Shown piece by piece: positions 26,628-35,395 of a stretch of 55,117 nucleotides of DNA. A program made the translations under genes and the position numbers. The DNA comes from Candidatus Pacearchaeota archaeon (GTDB taxonomy: Archaea; Nanobdellota; Nanobdellia; Pacearchaeales; GW2011-AR1), in contig JAFCEE010000001.1 of the NCBI GenBank assembly GCA_017609285.1, positions 82,475 to 137,591 on the forward strand, read 5' to 3'. The notes under the pieces are model-generated. The model saw only the letters and a list, made by a program, of their open reading frames with translations, was not told where the DNA came from and ran no database searches. Numbering within the stretch: position 1 is the stretch's first letter; the number at the start of each line of letters is the position of its first letter.

Positions 26628-26744
26628 ATTTAATATGTGAAATAAGGATTTATAAAATTATCCTGATTGTTTAATTTATGAATCAATGTTTGGATATTTT
26701 TAGAGGATGAATAAATTTTATACAAGCAAGCTAACTACAAAAAA

Positions 26745-26752
26745 TTTATATA
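26745..26752 (+). promoter_or_regulatory. TATA box for the phosphodiesterase gene
   Basis: TTTATATA centred 25 bases before the ATG at 26774, predicting a leaderless transcript and deciding this start over the TTG four codons upstream. Confidence 0.6.
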
Positions 26753-26773
26753 CCTCATTTTTTGTTTGAATTA

Positions 26774-28183
26774 ATGGCGAACAAAAAAAAACTAATAATC
26801 ATTGGAATTGATGGAGGAAATTTTGAAATCCTTAATCCAATGTTAAAAAAAAATTTTTTGCCAAACTTAAAAAATTTTAAGTATAAGACAGTTTTGAAAT
26901 CAGTTATACCTCCTGCTACCTGTGCTGCATGGGCTGGGTTTAGCACTGGAAACCTGCCTGGAAAAACAGAAATATATGATTTTACTATTATTGATGATGA
27001 TTCATGGAAAGTTAATTTCATTGAGAGAAAAAGATTAAAGGGTAAAACATTATGGGAATATCTTGATAAAGCAGGATTAAAGAGCTGTTTTATTAATATT
27101 CCGCTTACTTTCCCACCTGATGAAATTAATGGTGTGATGATTTCTGGTATAGATGCTCCTGGTGAGATGTATAATTATGTTCATCCTTACAAATTTAAAG
27201 AAAAATTAAAAGAAATAGGATATAAGATTGAAATTCCTTCTTCATACAACAAAGAAGAAAAGATTAAAGATGCTTTGGAAATACTCGACAAAAGAATAGA
27301 GGCTGCAAAATATTTTTTAAAAAGAGAATTTGATTTTTTTATAGTCTTATTTAGAGCATCAGATATAGTACAGCATTATGATTGGGATAAAAGGCGTATA
27401 AGGATGGTTTATAAAAAGATTGATGATTTTATTGGAAAAATAAAAAATAAAGATTTAATTGTAATGTCAGACCATGGTTCTGAAAAAATAAAGAAGACGT
27501 TTAATGCAAATAATTGGCTAGAAAAAGAAGGGTATCTAAAAATCAAAGGCAAGAGAAAGAGGATATCTTTTATGGGGATTAATAAAAAAAGAATTTACAA
27601 AATATTAGGGTTGTTAAAATTGACGTTTTTAACAAAAATCATTCCAAGAAGATGGGGAAAGAAAATACCTACAGAAAAGATTGGATTTGAAGAAGCAATT
27701 ACAACAGGACTGATAGACTTAACAAAAACTAAAGCAATTGCAAAAAGAGCTGTAAAATCAGCGCAAATCTTTTTAAATACAAAGAAAAGAAGTGGGATTG
27801 TAGATAAAGATGAAGAAGAGCAACTCAAAAAGGAAATCAAAGAAAAGTTGAAAAGACTTTTTGAAAAAAACCATATAAAATGCGTTATAAAAACAAAGGA
27901 GGAGTTATATGATTCAGGAAGATATGCTCCTGATATAACATTGTATATCGAAGAAAAAGGTTATGATACTAACTGTTCTTTTTTGGAAAACAAAAAAATA
28001 TGGGATAATCCAAGATCACAGCATATAGCAGAACATAATTTAGAAGGGGTTATTTTTACAGACTTAAATCTTAATCTAAATAACGCAAGTATAATCGACC
28101 TTACACCTACAATTTTGGATTATTTTAAGATAAAAAAAGGAGAATTTGATGGAAAAAGTTTAATGCCAGGAAAAAATATATAA
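26774..28183 (+). CDS. Alkaline-phosphatase-superfamily type I phosphodiesterase/pyrophosphatase
   Basis: A 469-residue cytosolic-looking protein of the nucleotide pyrophosphatase/phosphodiesterase group. Metal and nucleophile positions fit: D13 in IGIDGG, a nucleophile-like T49 in PPATCAAWAGFSTG, a DIVQHYDWD segment, MSDHGSEK, and a late histidine in SQHIAEHNLEGV. The superfamily hydrolyses phosphodiesters, phosphomonoesters or sulfate esters; which one cannot be told here. No signal peptide is seen. It is followed by a ribbon-helix-helix gene and a PAPS-reductase-like gene on the same strand. Confidence 0.8.
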   Translation: MANKKKLIIIGIDGGNFEILNPMLKKNFLPNLKNFKYKTVLKSVIPPATCAAWAGFSTGNLPGKTEIYDFTIIDDDSWKVNFIERKRLKGKTLWEYLDKAGLKSCFINIPLTFPPDEINGVMISGIDAPGEMYNYVHPYKFKEKLKEIGYKIEIPSSYNKEEKIKDALEILDKRIEAAKYFLKREFDFFIVLFRASDIVQHYDWDKRRIRMVYKKIDDFIGKIKNKDLIVMSDHGSEKIKKTFNANNWLEKEGYLKIKGKRKRISFMGINKKRIYKILGLLKLTFLTKIIPRRWGKKIPTEKIGFEEAITTGLIDLTKTKAIAKRAVKSAQIFLNTKKRSGIVDKDEEEQLKKEIKEKLKRLFEKNHIKCVIKTKEELYDSGRYAPDITLYIEEKGYDTNCSFLENKKIWDNPRSQHIAEHNLEGVIFTDLNLNLNNASIIDLTPTILDYFKIKKGEFDGKSLMPGKNI

Positions 28184-28205
28184 ACTATCTTGGTCTTATT
28201 TTAAA

Positions 28206-28439
28206 ATGAAAAAGAAAATTACTAAATTAAAAACAGGATATGGAACTGTTTCTCTACCTTTGCCTTTGATAAATAAAGTTAAAGAAAAAATTAAAGGGAC
28301 AGGAATGAATTCGGTTTCTGCTTATGTTTCTTTTATTTTAAGACAAATTCTTTCATCCTCCTCTACAAAAAAAGATTTATTAGCTAAAGAAGAAGAATAT
28401 GAAATAAGAAAAAGGCTGAAAAATTTAGGTTATCTCTAA
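28206..28439 (+). CDS. Ribbon-helix-helix (CopG-like) small protein
   Basis: A 77-residue basic protein. GTVSLPLPLINKVKEKI looks like the beta strand and first helix of a ribbon-helix-helix fold, and SVSAYVSFILRQIL like the second helix. The C-terminal helix is charged (LLAKEEEYEIRKRLKNLGYL). The fold suggests DNA binding, probably as a dimer, perhaps regulating the neighbouring genes. It lies 22 bases after the phosphodiesterase and 62 before the CysH-like gene. The end NLGYL resembles the final RNLGYT of the CysH-like protein. Confidence 0.65.
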   Translation: MKKKITKLKTGYGTVSLPLPLINKVKEKIKGTGMNSVSAYVSFILRQILSSSSTKKDLLAKEEEYEIRKRLKNLGYL

Positions 28440-28468
28440 TTTTTATGATTCCTTTGTAAGCCGAAAGG

Positions 28469-28476
28469 TTTAAATA
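28469..28476 (+). promoter_or_regulatory. TATA box for the CysH-like gene
   Basis: TTTAAATA preceded by a purine-rich GAAAGG BRE-like element, centred about 29 bases before the ATG at 28502. It implies an almost leaderless mRNA and independent transcription. Confidence 0.6.
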
Positions 28477-28501
28477 CCCTAATTGTATATAATTATATAT
28501 A

Positions 28502-29254
28502 ATGATAAAAGATTTTAGTAAAAAGAGAACAGAAAATTGTGAAGAATTAATGAGGCCTGAAATAAAGGCTCTATTAAATCTTTCTTTAGACGAGAAAATT
28601 AAAAAAACTAAGAAAATAGTAGAAGATGCTGTTAAAAAATATCCTAAAATAGGAATTGGGTTTAGTGGAGGAACAGATAGCTTGGTTATACTACATCTTA
28701 CTCTACCTATAAAACCAGATTTACCTATTATTTTTGTAAATACGTATCATCAATTCCCAGAAACTTATGATTATATTGAAAAGGTTAAAAAAGAGTGGGG
28801 AGTGAAAAATTTTTATGAAGTTAAAGCTGAAAAAGATAGATTCGAAGAATTTAAAAAGAAATTTGGTTTAAAGACATCGGAATTTACTGAAATATGTTGT
28901 GGTTATCATAAAATAAGTCCTTTAAAAAAAGCTATTGCAGATTTGGGTTTAAATGCTTTTATAGCAGGTATAAGAGGGGTAGAGCATGAGGAGAGAGCTA
29001 AAGAAACAATTTTTTCTCCAAGAGAAGATCATATAAGGGTGCATCCATTATTATTCTGGAGACAAAAAGATGTTTTAGATTATGTTAAAAGATATAATCT
29101 TGAATGTAATCCCCTATATGCGGAGGGATATACTTCATTAGGGTGCGTACATTGCACAGAAAAAAATCCTGACCCAAACAAACATGAAAGAGCGGGGAGA
29201 GGAGAAGTAAGAGAAAAGATAATGGAAAGGTTAAGAAATTTAGGATACACTTAA
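28502..29254 (+). CDS. PAPS/APS-reductase-family (CysH-like) protein without the catalytic C-terminal motif
   Basis: A 250-residue PP-loop protein: SGGTDS at 55-60 binds the nucleotide; C132-C133 (EICCGYHKISPLKKA) and C215/C218 (SLGCVHCT) match the four iron-sulfur ligands of assimilatory APS reductases; ERAGR at 229-233 resembles the pre-terminal motif. The protein ends at RNLGYT, so the ECG(L/I)H tail carrying the catalytic cysteine of true reductases is absent. It may be an ATP pyrophosphatase-type or sulfur-transfer enzyme, or receive the cysteine from a partner. No sulfate adenylyltransferase or sulfite reductase is nearby. Confidence 0.78.
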   Translation: MIKDFSKKRTENCEELMRPEIKALLNLSLDEKIKKTKKIVEDAVKKYPKIGIGFSGGTDSLVILHLTLPIKPDLPIIFVNTYHQFPETYDYIEKVKKEWGVKNFYEVKAEKDRFEEFKKKFGLKTSEFTEICCGYHKISPLKKAIADLGLNAFIAGIRGVEHEERAKETIFSPREDHIRVHPLLFWRQKDVLDYVKRYNLECNPLYAEGYTSLGCVHCTEKNPDPNKHERAGRGEVREKIMERLRNLGYT

Positions 29255-29300
29255 TCAAACTTTTACATATCTCTAGAGTAATCTGTTAAGAAATTTATGG

Positions 29301-29855
29301 CTATATTTTAAATTTCTTGATTTTACGGATAAAGAGTTTTAAAATTTGTGGGAAAGGATTTGAGACTTTTATTATTATTGGCCTGGTTTTGATATCAACA
29401 CCTTTAATTGATCTAAGAATATTAAGAAAAGTTTTATATGCCTCTTTTTTTGGCTGTTTTTTGATAATAGATTTTAAGAAATAAATTCTAATTTCATCTT
29501 CTGGAGAAAGATATTTTAAACTATTCTTAGATATTACTCTTAAATTTTTTCTTTCTATAAAATAATTTTTGGTAAACCTTGATTTTCCAAAAGAAAGTTT
29601 TTTGAAAATATGAAGAAGGTATTTTTTACCTCCTTCAAGAAAATAAACCATTCTTATATGATCAAAACCAGAAATCCTCTCTTCGTGAGGATATTTTTTA
29701 AGGATTTTATTAAAAATTTCTTCGTGTTTGGGATTAAGGTATATATCTAAATCTTTTTCTCCTGAAAAAAATTTTTTTGTGTTTTCTCTACTTTTCCAGA
29801 TAAAATAGTCTACTTTTCTTTTGTTAAGTTCCTGAAAAAAATTTCTAAATTTCAT
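29301..29855 (-). CDS. Hypothetical protein, possible nucleotidyltransferase fold
   Basis: A 184-residue basic protein I do not firmly recognise. The start RNFFQELNKRKVDYFIWKS followed by GEKDLDIYL (acidic residues D35 and D37) resembles the beginning of nucleotidyltransferase-fold proteins, where the DxD pair binds metal. Later LSPEDEIRIYFLKSI looks like the helical part of such proteins. It overlaps the downstream end of the thymidylate-kinase-like gene by 11 bases and is transcribed with it, suggesting a joint role in sugar or nucleotide modification. The assignment is weak. Confidence 0.45.
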   Translation of the reverse strand: MKFRNFFQELNKRKVDYFIWKSRENTKKFFSGEKDLDIYLNPKHEEIFNKILKKYPHEERISGFDHIRMVYFLEGGKKYLLHIFKKLSFGKSRFTKNYFIERKNLRVISKNSLKYLSPEDEIRIYFLKSIIKKQPKKEAYKTFLNILRSIKGVDIKTRPIIIKVSNPFPQILKLFIRKIKKFKI

Positions 29856-30450
29856 TTTTAAGATAAAATTTTATTTGGTTATATGCTTTTTTAATTGTAC
29901 CTGAGGTATTTATTTTAGTTATTGGAACTTCTTTGCTTAATTCTTGTATTTTTTTATAATATCTTTTAATATTTTCTTTTGAAACTTCTTTTTTTCTTTT
30001 CCAGATTGTTTCTACAGGAGCTTTTAAAACAAAGCAAAAATCTGGTTTTGGGGTTACTAATTTGAAAAACTTAAATTTCAGTCCCTTCATGAATGCGAGT
30101 CTTTCATAAAAATACCTATCAAAAAGTATATAATCATTTCTACTAAAAAGAGCTTCAATATATCTAAACCATAACTCGAGATAATAAACTATTGAAAAGA
30201 ATAAATTTCTGTCCTTATAAAACTCTTTTGAATATCTGTCAGGATATTTTTCATTTTTAGATTTATAATGTCTCCTCTTAAGATTAACAAAAATTCTTGC
30301 TGCGTATGTCAGGAAAGGAAGATGAAAATTTTTTTTCCATCCCATAATAACAATCTTTGTTTTTTTGTTTTTATTTTCCAAAGATTGTTTTATCTTATTT
30401 ATTAGCGTTGTCTTACCTGAACCATCGATTCCCAAAAAAACTATTTTCAT
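29845..30450 (-). CDS. Thymidylate-kinase-like P-loop kinase
   Basis: A 201-residue protein. Walker A GIDGSGKTT at 7-15, and FDRYFYERLAF with DRY at 111-113, the DR motif of thymidylate kinases. The lid segment KRKKEVSKENIKRYYKKIQEL is also TMPK-like. The family's TMP-binding residues are not obvious, and this kinase sits inside a glycan island, so the acceptor may not be TMP. The ATG at 30450 is chosen because the Walker A then begins seven residues in; upstream in-frame codons give an unlikely extension. Confidence 0.72.
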   Translation of the reverse strand: MKIVFLGIDGSGKTTLINKIKQSLENKNKKTKIVIMGWKKNFHLPFLTYAARIFVNLKRRHYKSKNEKYPDRYSKEFYKDRNLFFSIVYYLELWFRYIEALFSRNDYILFDRYFYERLAFMKGLKFKFFKLVTPKPDFCFVLKAPVETIWKRKKEVSKENIKRYYKKIQELSKEVPITKINTSGTIKKAYNQIKFYLKNEI

Positions 30451-30598
30451 AAGAAGATAATCTCTGAATGATTTAAAAACTTTTAGTTTTAAAATATCAC
30501 AAACTTTTAAAACTCTAGATTGATAAAAATTATGAGAAAAGATGATAATAGAATTTAAAACAAATGGAAAAAACAAGGAAAGATTTTTAGGGAAAAAA

Positions 30599-31192
30599 AT
30601 GAATTCAAAAAAGAATCTATTAATTGAATTTTTTGGTTTATCAAGAACAGGAAAAACCACATATAGAAAGAAATTGGAGGAAAAAGGTTATAAATTTAAT
30701 AGCTCAAGACAATTTAAACGCTATCCAATTATAATAAGATTTTACTATTTTATGAAATATTTTGTTAAATATCCATTAAGAACAATTTACTTTTTTTATA
30801 AGCTTAATTCAAATTATTTGAAATTAGAGAAATTTTCAGTTATTCAATATGTAAAGATTTTTTTAATTAAGAATCTTTATCTCTCAAGAGTTTTAAGCGA
30901 TTCTGAATTAGCAAGACAGATAAAGGGTCCTGTTGTGCTTGAAGATTTTTCTCATCAGGCTATTTTTATGATTCTTCAAAGAAAGGCATTTGAAAAAGAG
31001 ATTAAGATATTATTAAAAATTCTGCCAAAACCAGATGTTTTATATATCTTTGAAACAGATAAAAGAACAAGATATGAAAGATTAAAAAAAACAAGATTCC
31101 CACATTTTAGATTTGGTAAAGATTACCCGGAGAGGTGGATGAGAAATTCAGAATATAATTACAAAATAATTAAAAAAATATATACAGAATGA
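30599..31192 (+). CDS. P-loop kinase-like protein
   Basis: A 197-residue protein with a Walker A GLSRTGKTT at 13-21, divergent from the TMPK-like gene. Later LARQIKGPVVLEDFSHQAIFM and PDVLYIFETDKRTRYERLKKTRF resemble the acceptor region and lid (R-rich) of nucleoside/nucleotide kinases. The substrate is unknown. The ATG at 30599 follows a TTAGGGA site and places the P-loop near the N-terminus; an upstream in-frame start is possible. Its stop overlaps the next GT4 gene by four bases. Confidence 0.65.
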   Translation: MNSKKNLLIEFFGLSRTGKTTYRKKLEEKGYKFNSSRQFKRYPIIIRFYYFMKYFVKYPLRTIYFFYKLNSNYLKLEKFSVIQYVKIFLIKNLYLSRVLSDSELARQIKGPVVLEDFSHQAIFMILQRKAFEKEIKILLKILPKPDVLYIFETDKRTRYERLKKTRFPHFRFGKDYPERWMRNSEYNYKIIKKIYTE

Positions 31193-32331
31193 AAAATAAA
31201 AATCCATTAAGAGTGTTGCTTTTTTGTGGTTGGGGGTATACCGGGATTGGAGGAGTAGAAGGATTTACAAAGAACTTAGCTGAATCTTTAGTTAAGGAAG
31301 GGCAGAATGTTTCTGTATTAACTCACAAACTAAAAAACGAGAAAGATGAAGTTGTAAATGGGGTTAAAGTCTATTATGTACCAAAAGTTCCAAGAATAAA
31401 ATATTTTCTGCCTATATATATAATAAGGTTTTTAATTATTTTTTACAAGGCTTTTTTAATTCGTTTGAAAAATAAGATAGAGATTGTTTTAACTAACGAA
31501 CCTGAATCTATTTCCTTTATGCCTTTAAGATTATTTGGCGTAAAAATAATGGTCAGAGGATTTTGGCTTTATAAGCATCTTAGTATTGAAGTAGAATCTT
31601 TAGTTAAAAATAAATTATTAACTTCTTTTTTGAAAAGTGTTTTAAGATTGTATCAAAAAACAGTAATTAAATTAGCTAATGCTGTAATCGGAGTTAAAAA
31701 AGAGGATGTTGTTGGTTTAAAAAAGATTACTAATAAAAAACCTTTTCATCTTCCTGCTGCAATAAACGATAAAATTTTTTATCCTTCTAATAAACAGAAT
31801 AAAGATATTTTAGTTTATCATGGATTTTTAAGAGCCGTGAAAAGAATAGAACTCTTAATAAAATTATTTGACAAAATAAAAGACAGGCATAATAAAGCTA
31901 AATTATACCTTATTGGAGGGTTGAGAGAACCTTATACAAAAGAATATCTATTGAGTTATAGCAGGTATAAAAAAGACATAAAGTTTCTGGGCAAAAAAAA
32001 TAAACAAGAGTTAGGAAAACTTCTAAGAAAATCAGGCATATTTATTCAGACAGCTATTGATTTTGGAAATTCCCCAACAGAGGCTGCTGCTTGTGGACTT
32101 CCTATAGTTGCGTTAGGTAATTTTAATGAAGACATTGGAATTTTTGCTAAAAGTGAAAGAGAATTTGTTAATGAAGTTGTAAGATTATTAAAAGATAAAA
32201 GATATTACAAAAAAGAAAGTGAAAAAAATAAAAAATATATTAAGGATAATAGGAGTTGGAAGGTCATAGTCAAAAAATATATAAAGATTTTTAGATATAT
32301 ATCTAGAACAAATAAAAAACGTCTTTTTTAA
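31189..32331 (+). CDS. GT4 glycosyltransferase (GT-B fold)
   Basis: A 380-residue transferase. FCGWGYTGIGGVEGFTKNLAESL is the N-terminal glycine-rich loop; YHGFLRAVKRIELLIKLF starts the donor domain; the motif NSPTEAAACGLPIVALG corresponds to the donor-binding loop, with one of the usual glutamates (E-x7-E) replaced. It is translationally coupled to the P-loop kinase. It ends tail-to-tail with the aminotransferase, both stops within TTAA at 32328-32331. Confidence 0.82.
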   Translation: MKNKNPLRVLLFCGWGYTGIGGVEGFTKNLAESLVKEGQNVSVLTHKLKNEKDEVVNGVKVYYVPKVPRIKYFLPIYIIRFLIIFYKAFLIRLKNKIEIVLTNEPESISFMPLRLFGVKIMVRGFWLYKHLSIEVESLVKNKLLTSFLKSVLRLYQKTVIKLANAVIGVKKEDVVGLKKITNKKPFHLPAAINDKIFYPSNKQNKDILVYHGFLRAVKRIELLIKLFDKIKDRHNKAKLYLIGGLREPYTKEYLLSYSRYKKDIKFLGKKNKQELGKLLRKSGIFIQTAIDFGNSPTEAAACGLPIVALGNFNEDIGIFAKSEREFVNEVVRLLKDKRYYKKESEKNKKYIKDNRSWKVIVKKYIKIFRYISRTNKKRLF

Positions 32332-33431
32332 CTTAAAAATTGTTTTATTGATTCTACAATATATTCTTGATTTTCTTTTGTTAGATTAAGATGAAGAGGG
32401 ATTGTTAAAATTCTTTTTGAGATTTTTTCGGTAATTGGCAAACTGCACTCTTTATCCCCAAACTTGTTTTTAAAATAAGTATAAAGATGAACTGGATTAT
32501 AAGATATTCTTGTAGGAATTTCCTTGGATTTTAAAAATTCTATACAAGAGTTTCTTGTTTCTTCATCTTCAAAAATAATATTGTAAGTGCAATAAACAGA
32601 CTCATTGTTTTCTTTGTATAATGGAATTTTGATTTTATTGACATCTTTTAATTGTTCATTATAAAAATTAGCTATTTCTCTCCTTTTACTAATTAAAAAA
32701 TCAAGTTTTTTAAATTGTGATAGGCCGAGAGCTGCATTCATTGTAGACATTCTTAGATTAAGTCCAGCAGTTATATAATCCTTATTTTCTGCTCTTCCAT
32801 GAGACCTTATCATCTTAAGTTTTGATGCTACTTCATCAGAATTAGTTATCACCATCCCACCTTCGCCAGTAGTAATAATTTTATTAAAACAAAAGCTTGT
32901 TGCGGAGGAGTGACCAAAACTTCCAGCTTTTTTTCCATCGAGTTTTGCTCCCAAAGATTGTGCATTGTCTTCTATTAAAAGCAAATTATGGTCGTCTGCT
33001 ATTTTTCTTAGATTTTTTATGTCTTTGGTTACAGCCCCTGCAAAATGAATTGGCATTATTGCTTTTGTATTCTCTGTTATTTTTTTTTCTACATCTTTTG
33101 AATCTAATCCTAATGTTTTTTCTTCTATATCTGCAAAAACAGGTTTTGCTCCTGCAAAAATAACTGAATTTATAGTGGCTGGGAAGGTAAATGAAGGAAC
33201 AATCACTTCTCCAGAAGTGATATTATTGGCAAGTAAATTCGCATATAAGGCAGATGTTCCAGAATTAAAAGCTATAGCATTTTTCATCTCAAGAAATTCA
33301 GCAATTTTCTTTTCAAATTCTTCTATTTCGAGGCCATTTGTCCAGTAAGTTCCTCTTTTTATTACATTAGTTACAGCTTCAATATCCTTTTCATCGGCAT
33401 AAGATTCAAATAACATTATTTTTTTGTTCAT
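32328..33431 (-). CDS. DegT/DnrJ/EryC1/StrS sugar aminotransferase
   Basis: PLP-dependent aminotransferase that converts a keto-nucleotide sugar to an amino sugar. FNSGTSALYANLLA binds the cofactor phosphate, D155 (IEDNAQSLGA) contacts the pyridine nitrogen, and the Schiff-base lysine is K184 in FCFNKIITTGEGG. Length 367. The ATG at 33431 lies one base after the formyltransferase stop and is preferred over a TTG four codons upstream. Operon with a sugar N-formyltransferase and an SDR. Regio- and stereospecificity cannot be read from sequence alone. Confidence 0.88.
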   Translation of the reverse strand: MNKKIMLFESYADEKDIEAVTNVIKRGTYWTNGLEIEEFEKKIAEFLEMKNAIAFNSGTSALYANLLANNITSGEVIVPSFTFPATINSVIFAGAKPVFADIEEKTLGLDSKDVEKKITENTKAIMPIHFAGAVTKDIKNLRKIADDHNLLLIEDNAQSLGAKLDGKKAGSFGHSSATSFCFNKIITTGEGGMVITNSDEVASKLKMIRSHGRAENKDYITAGLNLRMSTMNAALGLSQFKKLDFLISKRREIANFYNEQLKDVNKIKIPLYKENNESVYCTYNIIFEDEETRNSCIEFLKSKEIPTRISYNPVHLYTYFKNKFGDKECSLPITEKISKRILTIPLHLNLTKENQEYIVESIKQFLS

Positions 33432-33432
33432 T

Positions 33433-34341
33433 TTATCTAACAACTAAATCTTGTCCTATTGAAAATATCTCTTCTGCTTTTCTTTCTTTGTCTCCTTCTT
33501 TTTGCACTAATTTTATCCTTAATCCTCTATTTTTAGCAATAACCACTGCTCCTTCATTATCTACCGCAGCGATTCTTCCAGGAATTCCATGAAAGTTTCT
33601 TTCTTCTAATTGTGACCGCCAAACATAAATTTTATCTCTAGAATAATAAAAAAATGCCCCGGGATAAGGATGAGTTAAAGCTCTAATTTGATTATGAATC
33701 TGCCAGTCAGTCATAGAATCCCAATTAAATATTCCATCTCTTGGATGTCGTTTTGTATAATAACTCCCTTCGTTTGGATTTTGAATTCTTGGATGAATTT
33801 TCCTACTTTCAATTTTGTCACAAACGTCAATAAGCATTCTTGGATAAATTTCTAGTGTTTTGTCTAAAACATCTTTAATAGTCTGTTCTTTTGACACTGC
33901 AATTCTTTCTTGAGCGAGAATTGGACCTGTATCTATTCCTTCGTCAACATTGTATATTGATAAACCAATTGTTTTTTCTCCATTTATCAATGCCCAATTT
34001 AATGGGGCTGCGCCTCTGTAATATGGGAGTAAACTTGCATGCAAATTAATACATCCATAACGTGGAATGTTAAGTAATTCTTTTCCGATAATTTTAGAAT
34101 AGCCACACATAACTATTAAATCTGGTTTAAGATGTCTAATTCTCTTGATATTCCTCTTATTATTTGGTTTTTCTTCTATGCTTGACGGAATCCCTAATTC
34201 TTTGGCTTTTTTGTCTATACTCTCATACCATCCCCCTTCTCCCCTCTGAGCTATTGCATAAACTAATTCATGGTTACTGTTAGCTAATGCTTCTAAACAA
34301 GTAATCCCTCTTTGATTGTTCCCCATATAGACAATTCTCAT
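33433..34341 (-). CDS. Sugar N-formyltransferase (ArnA/WbkC/VioF-like)
   Basis: A 302-residue member of the formyltransferase fold shared with methionyl-tRNA formyltransferase. The catalytic triad N99, H101 and D137 is present in CINLHASLLPYYRG and NVDEGIDTGPIL; the donor is N10-formyl-tetrahydrofolate. A C-terminal domain follows with IHNQIRALTHPYPGAF. Archaea initiate with unformylated methionine, so a tRNA role is unlikely. Context with an aminotransferase and an SDR indicates formylation of an amino sugar, such as 4-amino-4,6-dideoxy-mannose. Confidence 0.83.
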   Translation of the reverse strand: MRIVYMGNNQRGITCLEALANSNHELVYAIAQRGEGGWYESIDKKAKELGIPSSIEEKPNNKRNIKRIRHLKPDLIVMCGYSKIIGKELLNIPRYGCINLHASLLPYYRGAAPLNWALINGEKTIGLSIYNVDEGIDTGPILAQERIAVSKEQTIKDVLDKTLEIYPRMLIDVCDKIESRKIHPRIQNPNEGSYYTKRHPRDGIFNWDSMTDWQIHNQIRALTHPYPGAFFYYSRDKIYVWRSQLEERNFHGIPGRIAAVDNEGAVVIAKNRGLRIKLVQKEGDKERKAEEIFSIGQDLVVR

Positions 34342-34349
34342 TTTAGTTG

Positions 34350-35351
34350 TTAAGAAAGATTATTGTTTTTAACAAAATCTAGATATTCTTCCATTCCCTT
34401 TTCTAAATTGTATTCTGGTTTGTAGCCTAACAAATTCTTGGCTTTTGAAATATCTAATGTACCACGATTGGGTCTATATACATCTCTTGTTTTTTCAATA
34501 ATTTTTGTATTTGGTATCAATTTTTTTATTGTTTCAGCAAGTTCTTTTATTGTTCTTCCTTCTCCAAAAGTTATATTAAATGTTTCGTTTAAAGCTTTTT
34601 TTGAATTGGCTACTAATACAAATCCTTTAGCAACATCTTTAATATAACTGAAATCAAGTTTATGTAAACCTCCATTATCTAAAACTAATTCTTTTCCTTT
34701 TAATGCATTTGTCAAAAAAATTTCTGTAACTCTTCTATTACAATCTGTTGGGCCGTAAACAGCAGATGGTCTTATTATTGAATAAGGAAGATTAAATCGT
34801 TTTGAATAGACTTTAACTAAATGTTCTCCAGCTAATTTCATTGCTCCATAAATTCCTATTGGATTACATTGCTGGTTTTCTTTTGCTGGAATTATGTTAT
34901 TTTCATTATCTCTTAAAAAATCCCCATATACCATGCTTGAAGATGTATAAATAAATTTATCAAGATTTAAGTTTAAATTTCTTATAGCTTCTAAAATTGA
35001 AATAGTTGACTCAAATATATTTATTCTTGCTTCATCAGGATAATCATCACAAACTTTCGCTATTGGAAGTGCGGCTAAATGGATAATTATTTCAGGATTA
35101 TATTTTCTGAGAGATTGTTTTAATAATTCTTTATCTGTAACATCTCCCCTCATTCTAACAACTCTCTCCCCATATTTTTTTAATTCCTTTATTCTGTATT
35201 GTTGATATTTAAACCAGGAACTTTCTTCAAGAGGAATATAATGTTTATGGGCATCATAAATCACTACTTTATTGTCCTCGTCTTTTAAAATTTCTTTAGC
35301 CACATGGAACCCAATAAAACCGTCGCCTCCAGTCAAAAAATAAGTTTTCAT
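34350..35351 (-). CDS. NAD-dependent epimerase/dehydratase (extended SDR)
   Basis: A 333-residue extended short-chain dehydrogenase acting on nucleotide sugars. GxxGxxG is at 8-14 (TGGDGFIG), the serine-rich catalytic strand YTSSSMVYG at 135-143, and Y168-x3-K172 completes the active site. It could be a 4-epimerase, 4,6-dehydratase or 4-reductase; an S/T-D/E pair typical of dehydratases is not seen, which favours an epimerase. First gene of the SDR-formyltransferase-aminotransferase operon. Confidence 0.85.
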   Translation of the reverse strand: MKTYFLTGGDGFIGFHVAKEILKDEDNKVVIYDAHKHYIPLEESSWFKYQQYRIKELKKYGERVVRMRGDVTDKELLKQSLRKYNPEIIIHLAALPIAKVCDDYPDEARINIFESTISILEAIRNLNLNLDKFIYTSSSMVYGDFLRDNENNIIPAKENQQCNPIGIYGAMKLAGEHLVKVYSKRFNLPYSIIRPSAVYGPTDCNRRVTEIFLTNALKGKELVLDNGGLHKLDFSYIKDVAKGFVLVANSKKALNETFNITFGEGRTIKELAETIKKLIPNTKIIEKTRDVYRPNRGTLDISKAKNLLGYKPEYNLEKGMEEYLDFVKNNNLS

Positions 35352-35395
35352 TTTTGAAAAAAAGTGGTCACGTTTATAAATTTTTCTATGGTTTT

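Noticed and set aside
29845-30660. Longer thymidylate-kinase-like protein starting near 30660
   Set aside because: The extra 70 residues run through the divergent promoter region and into the opposite gene; no family match.
33433-34341. Methionyl-tRNA formyltransferase
   Set aside because: Archaea do not formylate initiator tRNA, and the operon partners are sugar-modifying enzymes.
34350-35351. ArnA-type UDP-glucuronate decarboxylase
   Set aside because: The active-site strand reads SSSMVYG rather than the S-E pair expected, so an epimerase-type SDR is favoured, though not proven.
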